From positions 1 through 5,578 of the forward strand of contig JAOZOH010000167.1 of NCBI GenBank assembly GCA_029933365.1: DNA of 5,578 bases, given 5' to 3'. How positions within the stretch are numbered: the stretch's first letter is position 1; each line of letters begins with the position of its first letter. The notes under the pieces were generated by a model. That model was not told where the DNA came from. It worked only from the letters and a program-made list of their open reading frames with translations, and ran no database searches. This document shows positions 1 to 5,470 of this stretch, in pieces. The stretch comes from Desulfuromusa sp. (GTDB lineage: Bacteria > Desulfobacterota > Desulfuromonadia > Desulfuromonadales > Geopsychrobacteraceae). The translations under genes and the position numbers were made by a program.

Positions 1-374
1 AAATCAGGTGGTAAAAAATCTAAACCAAGCTGAGTGTCACGTGACATTGTGTTGGTTGCTGTGCGGGATAAAAGATCAGATTCCCCATTGGCCAAAGCGG
101 TAAAGCGTTGCTGACTGCTGACTGACTGGAATTCAATTTTACTTTTATCGCCAAAAATAGCAGCTGCGACGGCCTGACATACTGCCACATCAAGACCATA
201 CCAGTTGCCATCGGCATCCAGATTATAAAACCCGCCGGAAGGAGTACCAACCTGACAGCGCAAATAACCACGTTTTTTGACCGCATCCAAAGTACTTCCG
301 GCTGCCGAAGCACAAACGGGAGCCGCCATTACGGCAAACGCTACAATCGATGTGAGTAATGTTGAAAGTTTCAT
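1..374 (-). CDS. aapJ: Amino-acid ABC transporter periplasmic binding protein, AapJ/BztA type (partial, C-terminus beyond window)
   Basis: This is the solute-binding subunit of a polar amino-acid ABC importer; it captures substrate in the periplasm and delivers it to the membrane permeases. The frame stays open from the ATG at 374 to the window edge, giving 124 codons of a family usually about 340 long. Residues 1-25 form a signal peptide: MKLS start, a hydrophobic stretch at about 5-19, then an Ala-rich cleavage region around CASAAG. The mature part begins STLDAVKKRGYLRC. Family hallmarks follow: DGNWYGLDVAVCQAVAAAIF (residues 55-74), RFTAL (90-94) and LLSRTATNTMSRDTQLGLDF (101-120). Cys40 and Cys66 match the Cys pair usual in this clade. 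A Shine-Dalgarno sequence AGGAAG (387-382) sits 7 nt before the ATG. The family call is firm; the exact substrate (glutamate, aspartate, glutamine or broad) is not readable, so the symbol denotes the clade. Permease and ATPase genes would be expected further left. Confidence 0.9.
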   Translation of the reverse strand, partial: MKLSTLLTSIVAFAVMAAPVCASAAGSTLDAVKKRGYLRCQVGTPSGGFYNLDADGNWYGLDVAVCQAVAAAIFGDKSKIEFQSVSSQQRFTALANGESDLLSRTATNTMSRDTQLGLDFLPPD

Positions 375-442
375 TAGGTATCTTCCTTTCCTTTCCATTC
401 AAAGAAACTTACTAACTACGTGACCACTTCAGAAATCAATGA

Positions 443-515
443 TCACCCGAAGCCACTTTCGCGACTACCTACCTTGATACAAAAAGTAAACATTAGTAGC
501 CTGATCACCTCCTTT
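443..515 (-). promoter_or_regulatory. aapJ leader element: extended Shine-Dalgarno sequence and 16-codon leader ORF
   Basis: On the minus strand AAAGGAGGTGATCA (515-502) includes AAGGAGGTGATC, a 12-nt complement of the usual 16S rRNA 3' tail and far longer than an ordinary ribosome site. The next ATG (493) opens a 16-codon frame, MFTFCIKVGSRESGFG, ending in TGA at 443. The gap from AGGAGG to that ATG is 14 nt, longer than ideal. The octamer GGTGATCA recurs overlapping the ORF end (447-440). Just after it the minus strand can form a 7-bp stem with one G-U pair, GTGATCA (446-440) with TGGTCAC (426-420), before the transporter start at 374. A translated leader or a ribosome-binding regulatory site is possible. 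No attenuator or known riboswitch fold was recognised. Confidence 0.35.
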
Positions 516-832
516 GTTCAGTTGACCCTGCCTCAATTTTGCTCAAAAGAGACATTTTCTGAGGGGGATGGGAAAAGCAGTATCTAGTAAGCATCGGTAA
601 TTGTTCAGTTGAGTACGGCAATCATCTAATGCATAAGCATTCAAAAGATCAATTATCCCAGTTAAAATAACTTGTTAAAGAACACATGGGCTAGTTATCT
701 AGGACAGCCCCTTGAGCTATATGTGGACTCTTCAAGATTTCCTTTTCTCATCAGCACACCTCTCAAATCATAACTACGTTCTATGCACGATTAATACGTG
801 CAAAAACGTGATGTCAATAAAAAAGGAGAAGC

Positions 833-868
833 ATGTTTCATTATTCCAGGCTACCTCATGTCCGGTAA
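833..868 (+). CDS. Possible 11-codon mini-ORF with a good ribosome site
   Basis: ATG at 833 is preceded by AAAAAAGGAG ending at 828, leaving a 4-nt spacer, and encodes MFHYSRLPHVR before TAA. The ribosome site is stronger than expected by chance in this AT-rich gap. The peptide is very short, has no recognised relatives, and no gene follows it on the plus strand within the window. It is listed only because the ribosome site is good; it may well be fortuitous. Confidence 0.12.
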   Translation: MFHYSRLPHVR

Positions 869-980
869 TTATTTTCAACATGAGCATACAACCAGTAATT
901 AAACGATAGAGCCTGCCCGATCTTGGAAAAAGCCACCTTCATTTAATCGGCTCCGATAGGACAGACCGCTGCGTGCTTCG

Positions 981-2021
981 TTATACTGCAGTTGATCGAT
1001 TGATTTCTATCAAATCAGCCAGCAGAGCAAATCCGGTTGCCGCTTTTCCTGCTCCAGGACCCATAATGGTGATATCATCGACGTACTTGGTTCTGAACAT
1101 CAACGCATTGGTTGGGCCACTAACACCTGCCAAAGGGTGGGATAGCGATATCTTCTCAGGCTTGACACTCCCCTTAACAGAACCATCGCTTTGTAACCTC
1201 ATCGTTGCGATCAGTTTGTATCGTTTGCCCTGCTCTTTGGCTTTGGCAATATCTGCACTGGTTATTTTTGTAATTCCTTCGCGTTCTACTTGATCCTTGG
1301 TTAAGTGATAGTTTAGAACAACATTTGATAAAATAACGACTTTAGCAAGAGCATCCCAACCTTCGACGTCCCCGGTTGGATCAGCCTCAGCATAGCCAAG
1401 TTCTTGTGCTTTTTGCAGAGCTGCTTCGTATTCCATCCCGTTTTCCATCTCAGTCAGGATGTAATTTGTGGTTCCATTCAATATCCCTTGAATCTCGGTA
1501 ATTCCCGCGCCGGCTAAGTTATTGAGGCAGAGATTGATGGCTGGTGTTCCTGCCATTACAGTCCCTTCAAATTTTAACATGACGTTGTTTTGCTTTGCCA
1601 GTTCACCCAGTTCTTTAGCCGCTAGAGCAACTGGGCCTTTGTTGGTCATTGTCACATGTTTGCCTGCAGCTAACGCGGTTTTGACATGCGTGATGGCGGG
1701 TTCACCGGTTTGGACGTCGGTCCAGCTTACTTCGACAATGGTATTCGCATTACTTTTTGTAATTGTCGTGAGGCTATCCCAGCCGGTGGTTTCTGCCCCT
1801 TCATAATCGGACAGGCTTTGATTGTTCTTCACCATCTCTAACAGTTTGGCCATGTCTAGACCGTCGGGGTGGTACGCCGAGCCTTTTAATTTGTCTGAAA
1901 CAGCCACCACTTGGCATTCAAATCCGTATTGTTGCTTAAGCTTTTGTTGATCTTCAAGCAGGATTTCTACCAGACCTTGTCCAACAACACCGAAACCGAT
2001 CAATGCGAGTTTTAATTTCAT
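981..2021 (-). CDS. hom: Homoserine dehydrogenase, short form without ACT domain
   Basis: It catalyses the NAD(P)H-dependent interconversion of L-aspartate 4-semialdehyde and L-homoserine (EC 1.1.1.3), the branch leading to threonine and methionine, in the cytoplasm. The protein has 346 residues. An N-terminal Rossmann fold carries GFGVVGQG (9-16); the nucleotide-domain motif TNKGPVA lies at 126-132. The catalytic domain starts around 155 and includes GTPAINL (158-164), NGTTNYILTEM (182-192), GYAEADPTGD (209-218) and GWDALAK (221-227). By analogy with the yeast enzyme, Glu212, Asp223 and Lys227 are the substrate and catalytic residues. GPGAGKAATG (321-330) closes the fold. It ends there, without the C-terminal ACT domain that gives threonine feedback in many bacterial enzymes. 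ATG at 2021 follows AAGGGA with about 5 nt spacing. It lies 79 nt after the aldehyde oxidoreductase gene on the same strand, so co-transcription is likely. A catabolic role (homoserine oxidation) is possible but not shown. Confidence 0.92.
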   Translation of the reverse strand: MKLKLALIGFGVVGQGLVEILLEDQQKLKQQYGFECQVVAVSDKLKGSAYHPDGLDMAKLLEMVKNNQSLSDYEGAETTGWDSLTTITKSNANTIVEVSWTDVQTGEPAITHVKTALAAGKHVTMTNKGPVALAAKELGELAKQNNVMLKFEGTVMAGTPAINLCLNNLAGAGITEIQGILNGTTNYILTEMENGMEYEAALQKAQELGYAEADPTGDVEGWDALAKVVILSNVVLNYHLTKDQVEREGITKITSADIAKAKEQGKRYKLIATMRLQSDGSVKGSVKPEKISLSHPLAGVSGPTNALMFRTKYVDDITIMGPGAGKAATGFALLADLIEINRSTAV

Positions 2022-2100
2022 GAGTTTCCCTTTTGATGTGTTTTAATTATTTTTCTGTGCAATGAAAACAACCTATACTCTCTATATTAGCTATGAATAC

Positions 2101-3870
2101 TTAGTTGGAAGCGGTGCTTATCGTTTCGACAGCTTCCGGCTCACCATTTTGATTCCAGTTTCGCAATTTGTAGTATTGTTGGATGAGAGACTTAAAAAAG
2201 CCGCGATCCAGCTTTTTCCCTTTCATAAAACCGGCCAGTGATTCTTCATCGAAAAAACGGTTTGGCAATGTATCATCAGTATGCGTGCGACCATTGCGCA
2301 AGTTGTATGCTCGAGCCAGATTCGTAATTTTGGCTCCGATGGCATGCAATGAGTCTTCTGTATGTTCATAACCGGTGGCTGCATTTAAAAGTTCGGCCAG
2401 GCGCTTTACCCCTTCAGGCACAAAATCACAAATCACCAGACTGTTGCGTACATTCACATCGTCAATACCCTTTGCAACAGTTGCGGGAATTTCATCTATG
2501 GTAAAATTCTCCTCCATATCGGTATCAAGGCACCAAAGTCGGGTGTGGCTGGCAAAATCCGCTACTGAAAGCATCAGGGACATAATCAGCGACCCTTTAG
2601 GGTTAACGCCGGAGAGCTCCATGCCGAAGGTATTGATGGCAAAGTTGTCACTTCCCTTGCCGATGATTTCAGCCGCACGTTTTGTGCCATCGCCAAAAAT
2701 GGCACCAACGCCTTTTTTTTGAGCCATTAGTTGGATTAATTTATACTGTGCCTCAGCGTTGCCCCAACTTAGATCCAGCCCATCCCAGTTGTCCAACAAC
2801 TTTTTCTCATAACATTCCATGGCAAATGAAATCGTAACTCCGACACTAATCGTGTCCATTCCCAGGTCATTGCACAGCTCATTGGCCATCGCCACCTTCT
2901 TGATATCGTTGACCATGCAGCCAGATCCCAAGTAAGCAGTCGTTTCATATTCGGGTCCCTCAATCTGGTGCCCGTCAAATGTTGCTATCTTCGAACAACG
3001 AATAGCGCAATTAAAGCAGGAGGTATCTTTCCAGTTCAGCTCTTCTTTGGCGGTCTCTGAAGATATCTTCTCAAAATCATCAAACCCACACTCCTTAAAA
3101 TTACGAGCCGGCAGTACCCCAAGCTCTTGACCCCTTCTTACCCAAAGCATGGTACCCTTCTGCCGTCGATACTTTACACTGGGATTACTTAAAATATCTT
3201 TTGTGAGTTTTTTGTTCAGCTCTCTGAACTTTTCTGCATCGTGGTAATGAACCTTCAACTCACCATCGACAACGATGGCTTTTAACATTTTTGAGCCCAT
3301 TACCGCCCCGGCGCCACCCCTTCCAAACTGCCTGTGCTTGTCCACGCCAATACCGGCCAATCTTGAAAGATTCTCACCTGCGATACCAATGCAGGCAACT
3401 CTGGGATCATTTCCGGGGTGCTTATCGATGAGCCAGTCATTGACGTAAAAGATCCCTTTTCCTTTTATCTGCTCAGCGGATTTAAACTCTACTCCATTCT
3501 TGGTCACATACAGGTAATTCCACGATTTTGCTTTCCCAACAATAATCATGTAATCAAATCCTGCGGCCTTCAATTGTGGGCCGAAGTGACCTCCACAATG
3601 GGTATCCAGGATTGAATTTGTCAGGGGAGATTTAGTCACGAGAGTGGTGCGTGCACTGGTTTGAATTTCGGAACCGGTAAAAGGACCGTTAACAAATATC
3701 AGCGGATTGTCTTCGCCCAGTGCTTCAGGGGCAGGAGCAATCTTGTCAAGAATCGCAAATCCCAGGCCTTTGCCGCCAATATAGTTTTCTACTAACGTCT
3801 GGTCTGTGTTGTTTATTTCATACGTTTTTGTGGTTAAATCGATCTTAACCCATCTTCCAGTATAAGACAT
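2101..3870 (-). CDS. aor: Aldehyde:ferredoxin oxidoreductase, tungsten-type (AOR family)
   Basis: This cytoplasmic enzyme oxidises aldehydes to carboxylic acids with reduction of ferredoxin, or the reverse, using a tungsten bis-pyranopterin centre and one [4Fe-4S] cluster. Its 589 residues are near the usual length of about 600. The N-terminal AFOR domain covers about 3-203, with IGGKGLG (31-37), HCGGHFGPQLKAAGFD (91-106) and GRGGAGAVMGSKMLKAI (183-199). The C-terminal AFOR domain spans about 212-575. Cluster ligands are Cys285, Cys288 and Cys292 in CFNCAIRC, plus Cys481 in SLVICDF. EGPEYET (304-310) and LGMDTISVG (336-344) are pterin and active-site motifs; Glu308 and probably His442 match conserved active-site positions of the Pyrococcus enzyme. 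The ending RNWNQNGEP is typical. ATG 3870 is preceded by AAAGG about 10 nt away. No ferredoxin-like partner subunit or molybdopterin gene is nearby. The subfamily and the physiological aldehyde cannot be decided from sequence. It is flanked by the Lrp-type regulator (115 nt upstream) and hom (79 nt downstream). Confidence 0.95.
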   Translation of the reverse strand: MSYTGRWVKIDLTTKTYEINNTDQTLVENYIGGKGLGFAILDKIAPAPEALGEDNPLIFVNGPFTGSEIQTSARTTLVTKSPLTNSILDTHCGGHFGPQLKAAGFDYMIIVGKAKSWNYLYVTKNGVEFKSAEQIKGKGIFYVNDWLIDKHPGNDPRVACIGIAGENLSRLAGIGVDKHRQFGRGGAGAVMGSKMLKAIVVDGELKVHYHDAEKFRELNKKLTKDILSNPSVKYRRQKGTMLWVRRGQELGVLPARNFKECGFDDFEKISSETAKEELNWKDTSCFNCAIRCSKIATFDGHQIEGPEYETTAYLGSGCMVNDIKKVAMANELCNDLGMDTISVGVTISFAMECYEKKLLDNWDGLDLSWGNAEAQYKLIQLMAQKKGVGAIFGDGTKRAAEIIGKGSDNFAINTFGMELSGVNPKGSLIMSLMLSVADFASHTRLWCLDTDMEENFTIDEIPATVAKGIDDVNVRNSLVICDFVPEGVKRLAELLNAATGYEHTEDSLHAIGAKITNLARAYNLRNGRTHTDDTLPNRFFDEESLAGFMKGKKLDRGFFKSLIQQYYKLRNWNQNGEPEAVETISTASN

Positions 3871-3985
3871 TTCTTCAGCACCTTTTGTTTCTCTAAGTTG
3901 TTAATAAAAATGATTATGACTTATCGTGAATCCTCCAAAATATCTGATTGCGACCGGTTTCCCTGCGATGCTCTTCCTCATGATG
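3871..3985 (-). promoter_or_regulatory. lrp-aor intergenic leader with a possible 26-codon ORF
   Basis: The gap between the regulator stop and the AOR start holds a minus-strand frame 3981-3901, ATG to TAA, MRKSIAGKPVAIRYFGGF followed by TISHNHFY. It begins 4 nt after the regulator stop codon and ends 30 nt before the AOR start. No good ribosome site precedes it and the peptide is not recognised. GGAGGATT within it (3932-3925) resembles a ribosome site but has no usable ATG behind it. TTGGAG (3934-3929), with TAATCA 16 nt further on, is a poor promoter match. There is no terminator-like hairpin, consistent with read-through from lrp into aor. Confidence 0.2.
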
Positions 3986-4471
3986 TCAAATTTCCGGCAA
4001 AGGCAGTATCGTTGTTGCTTTTATCTCAGAAAGAACCAGACTGGTTGTGATTTGCATCACGTGCGGCAATGTCGTCAGCTTGGATCGAAGGAACTGTTCC
4101 AATTCATGTTGGCTCCTAAAGATCGCTTTGATCAGATAGTCAGATTCACCTGTCAAATAGTGACATTCCAGCACTTGCGGAAAGAGACAGATCTCTTCTT
4201 CAAAATGGGTCAATACCTCTTCAGAGTGACCCTGCAGTCGGATTTGAAAAAAACAGATGAGTTCCAATCCCAGTTTTTCATGATCCAGAAGAGAAACATG
4301 CCGCTTAACCACGCCCAGTTTTTTTAGTCGCTTCAACCGGGCATGGGCCGCGGGTTGAGAAAGATTAATTCGACGTGCCAATTCATTATTGCTGATACGA
4401 CTATCGTTCTGGATCTCAAGCAAAAGCGCCAAGTCAATTCCATCCAATTTTATCTTTTCCGATGATGTCAT
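3986..4471 (-). CDS. Lrp/AsnC family transcriptional regulator
   Basis: It is a DNA-binding regulator of amino-acid metabolism that usually forms dimers or octamers and responds to amino acids or related ligands. The 161 residues fit the family (150-165). The winged helix-turn-helix covers about 9-58: LDGIDLALLLEIQNDSR, then NNELARRINLSQPAAHARLK as the recognition region, then KRLKKLGVVKR. The RAM ligand-binding domain follows from about 68 to 150, with LTGESDYLIKAIF (106-118) holding the Gly-Glu-Ser-Asp-Tyr ligand loop and a final strand SLVLSEIKATT. ATG 4471 is preceded by AGGAG with a 5-nt spacer, an excellent start. It is the first gene of the probable lrp-aor-hom unit and most likely controls that unit and itself through the 20-bp palindrome upstream. 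The ligand is unknown; adjacent genes suggest an amino acid or 2-oxo acid derivative. Confidence 0.93.
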   Translation of the reverse strand: MTSSEKIKLDGIDLALLLEIQNDSRISNNELARRINLSQPAAHARLKRLKKLGVVKRHVSLLDHEKLGLELICFFQIRLQGHSEEVLTHFEEEICLFPQVLECHYLTGESDYLIKAIFRSQHELEQFLRSKLTTLPHVMQITTSLVLSEIKATTILPLPEI

Positions 4472-4515
4472 CCCGACTCCTGATTGTGGTTTATTCTTCC
4501 ACGGTTAGCATAAAA

Positions 4516-4535
4516 ATAGAAAGATGTTTTTCTAT
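4516..4535. promoter_or_regulatory. Candidate operator: 20-bp perfect inverted repeat upstream of the lrp-type gene
   Basis: ATAGAAA (4516-4522) and TTTCTAT (4529-4535) are exact 7-bp inverted arms around the 6-base spacer GATGTT. The element lies 45-64 nt before the regulator ATG, where its promoter should be. It has the size and AT-rich symmetry of Lrp/AsnC sites, so autoregulation is the simplest reading. No strong -35/-10 pair was found around it. Confidence 0.5.
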
Positions 4536-4579
4536 AATAGACAATAAACAAAATAATTAAAATCTTTCTCGGAAAATAG

Positions 4580-4594
4580 TTTTAAAGTTTAAAA
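4580..4594. repeat. 15-bp AT palindrome
   Basis: TTTTAAA-G-TTTAAAA is symmetric with 7-bp arms. Its core TTTAAAGTTT recurs at 4628-4637. The surroundings are strongly AT-rich, so chance is a reasonable explanation. A second regulator site or an UP-element-like stretch cannot be excluded. Confidence 0.25.
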
Positions 4595-4672
4595 TACCGG
4601 CTTTAGATGTCTTGCGGTATGGAAAAATTTAAAGTTTGTTAAAAGATATGATACTGGTAATTTATTTGCTTG

Positions 4673-4695
4673 ACATTGTGCTCTGAAAACAATGT
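4673..4695. promoter_or_regulatory. Inverted repeat ACATTGT-N9-ACAATGT overlapping a TTGACA hexamer
   Basis: The arms at 4673-4679 and 4689-4695 are perfect 7-bp complements with a 9-nt loop. A consensus -35 hexamer TTGACA (4670-4675) overlaps the left arm on the plus strand. The matching -10 position (TGTTCT at 17 nt, TCTAAT at 20 nt) is poor. It could be a repressed plus-strand promoter. Alternatively, on the minus strand it could be a hairpin just after the decayed fragment at 4718-4861; no T run follows it there. Confidence 0.3.
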
Positions 4696-4717
4696 TCTAA
4701 TTATGTATCGGTTACAA

Positions 4718-4861
4718 TTATTTCATCCATTTTGTATTTCCAGCGGAGGATCTGAGCTGGGTGCCGGTGCAGATTATGATCCCTTTTCTTTTGAGTTCCT
4801 TGTCCAGCATAATGGAAATTTCTTCATCTCCGGCCAATTCTGATATCGATACAGGATTTTT
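4718..4861 (-). pseudogene. Decayed fragment resembling dihydrolipoamide dehydrogenase (pyridine nucleotide-disulfide oxidoreductase)
   Basis: The minus strand is open for 47 codons between a TGA (4864-4862) and a TAA (4720-4718). It reads NPVSISELAGDEEIS followed by IMLDKELKRKGIIICTGTQL. The pattern DEEIS-x-x-L-x-K-E-L-K-x-K-G-I-x-x-x-T-G-T matches the segment just after the NAD-binding motif of dihydrolipoamide dehydrogenases, where a strand VTVVE precedes 'DEEIS...L...L.KKGI..HTGTKV'. There is no start codon with a ribosome site, and both flanks lose the similarity quickly, so it is a short relic of a once larger gene. The match is from memory of the family, not a search. A plus-strand frame over the same bases (4703-4843, 46 codons) has no ribosome site and is taken as its antisense shadow. 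Confidence 0.42.
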
Positions 4862-5068
4862 TCAATCCCTCATGGTTTATATGTGCTATTTCTTTTTTCT
4901 AAATGACTCATGGGTGGAAACAATTTCAAAGAAAGTATAAAGTATAAAGTGGAAGAAATTGAGGTTTAAAGGTTTTTCCTGTCACTAATAATAAATTGAT
5001 TGATTCTGTTCTTTTAAAATGAAAATTAATATTTCATGAACAACAATCATATTTTTTGAGAGGGTTTT
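4862..5068. other. AT-rich upstream region of the CDGSH gene
   Basis: No gene is visible here. AAAGTAT is tandemly repeated 2.7 times at 4932-4950. T-rich stretches and scattered TTGATT (4996-5001) could contribute a promoter. However, the next TAAAAT (5015-5020) is only 13 nt away, so no standard sigma-70 pair is called. The inverted repeat at 5019-5037 is listed separately. Confidence 0.4.
5019..5037. promoter_or_regulatory. Candidate operator: ATGAAA-N7-TTTCAT upstream of the CDGSH gene
   Basis: The 6-bp arms at 5019-5024 and 5032-5037 are exact complements around ATTAATA. The element ends 31 nt before the ATG at 5069, close to where a promoter would lie. Its AT content makes chance symmetry possible. 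It shares the GAAA/TTTC core of the 4516-4535 palindrome. Confidence 0.3.
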
Positions 5069-5336
5069 ATGGTTAAAATGAATAACGACGCTGGAATGCC
5101 AATTGTGCTGACTCTTGAACCGGGAGTTTACTATCGCTGTACACTGTGGCAGGTCTGAAAGTTTACCTTTTTGTGATGGACACCATCAAAGTGGTGAACA
5201 GATCCCGATCCGGTTTGAAGTGAAGGAGCGTGAACGGGTTCATCTCTGTAGCTGTGGGGAGAGTCATAATCAGCCTTATTGTGATGGCCATTGTGGGGTT
5301 GAATTCTCGGCAGGAGAAAAGGCAGCAAAAATTTAA
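5069..5336 (+). pseudogene. Dual CDGSH-type [2Fe-2S] iron-sulfur protein, frame interrupted by one extra base
   Basis: CDGSH proteins (mitoNEET-like) bind [2Fe-2S] clusters through three Cys and one His and act in redox or cluster transfer. Translation from ATG 5069, with ribosome site GAGAGGG 4 nt upstream, reads MVKMNNDAGMPIVLTLEPGV, YYRCT, then LWQV and a TGA at 5156-5158. Dropping one base near 5141-5144 joins YYRCT to CGRSESLPFCDGHH and runs on to TAA at 5334. The result is an 88-residue protein of normal family size. Motif 1 is then perfect: Cys24, Cys26, Ser29, Pro33, Cys35 and His39. Motif 2 is CSCGESHNQPYCDGHC with Cys60, Cys62, Cys71 and Cys75, so Cys replaces the ligand His. The downstream frame alone could only start at TTG 5115, which has no ribosome site and would lack the first Cys. 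The break may be a sequencing error, a recent mutation or, less likely, +1 recoding. The gene stands alone on the plus strand. Confidence 0.8.
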
Positions 5337-5412
5337 GTGAAGACAACCTCTCACCTGCTGTATTGAAAACTATCTGCACTTGCGGCCTTGAAAACCTTTT
5401 TTAATCTCTGCG
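5337..5412. other. Spacer downstream of the CDGSH gene
   Basis: No gene or strong hairpin is visible. TTGAAAAC occurs twice (5363-5370 and 5388-5395). The second copy runs into a six-T run (5397-5402) that could help termination, but no adequate stem precedes it. Confidence 0.35.
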
Positions 5413-5414
5413 GG

Positions 5415-5439
5415 TTCAATTCCCCGTCCCCTTGGGGCG
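5415..5439. repeat. REP-like hairpin, unit 1 (degenerate)
   Basis: TTCAATT (5415-5421) is followed by CCCCGTCCC-CTTG-GGGCG, which can fold as a stem of about 5 bp with a bulged T around a CTTG loop. The order of lead-in, CCCCG, CTTG and GCG parallels the perfect hairpin 42 nt further on, so I read both as copies of one repeat family. Confidence 0.4.
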
Positions 5440-5470
5440 AAAGCTGGCCGAAGGTTAGCTGGGAGTTCGC

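Larger units (their letters stand above)
375..980. other. Intergenic region between the aapJ-type gene start and the hom gene end
   Basis: These 606 bases contain no convincing gene. The left part is the 5' leader of the aapJ-type gene, described separately. The right part lies downstream of hom. A plus-strand frame at 712-909 (65 codons, TTG start) has no ribosome site and an unremarkable composition, so I do not call it. The 12-mer TTGTTCAGTTGA occurs twice, at 514-525 and 601-612. A small inverted repeat, TGCACG-N7-CGTGCA, lies at 784-802. Immediately after hom, the minus strand has AGCC (953-950), 14 bases, then GGCT followed by a T run (935-928). This could be a weak terminator, but the stem is only 4 bp. 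Confidence 0.6.

Noticed and set aside
20..313. Minus-strand 97-codon open frame at the left end
   Set aside because: It is out of frame with the continuous transporter-binding-protein frame from 374, which has a signal peptide and family motifs; the 97-codon product shows none.
502..515. Remnant of a 16S rRNA 3' end (plus strand reads TGATCACCTCCTTT)
   Set aside because: The similarity stops after about 12 bases on both sides; a Shine-Dalgarno sequence on the minus strand explains it better.
712..909. Plus-strand 65-codon frame
   Set aside because: It starts with TTG without a ribosome site, has no recognisable motif, and lies in AT-rich intergenic sequence.
3926..4327. Plus-strand 133-codon frame opposite the regulator
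   Set aside because: It is antisense to a clear Lrp/AsnC gene; composition and lack of motifs mark it as a shadow.
4703..4843. Plus-strand 46-codon frame starting ATG 4703
   Set aside because: It has no ribosome site; the opposite strand gives a recognisable disulfide-oxidoreductase-like fragment.
5131..5379. Minus-strand frames opposite the CDGSH gene (63 and 82 codons)
   Set aside because: They are antisense to the CDGSH motifs and lack ribosome sites and recognisable domains.
5408..5426. tRNA-like T-arm (GGTTCAATTCC matches the B-box/T-loop pattern)
   Set aside because: No acceptor, D-arm or anticodon arm can be built around it, and the flanking bases fit a REP-like hairpin instead.
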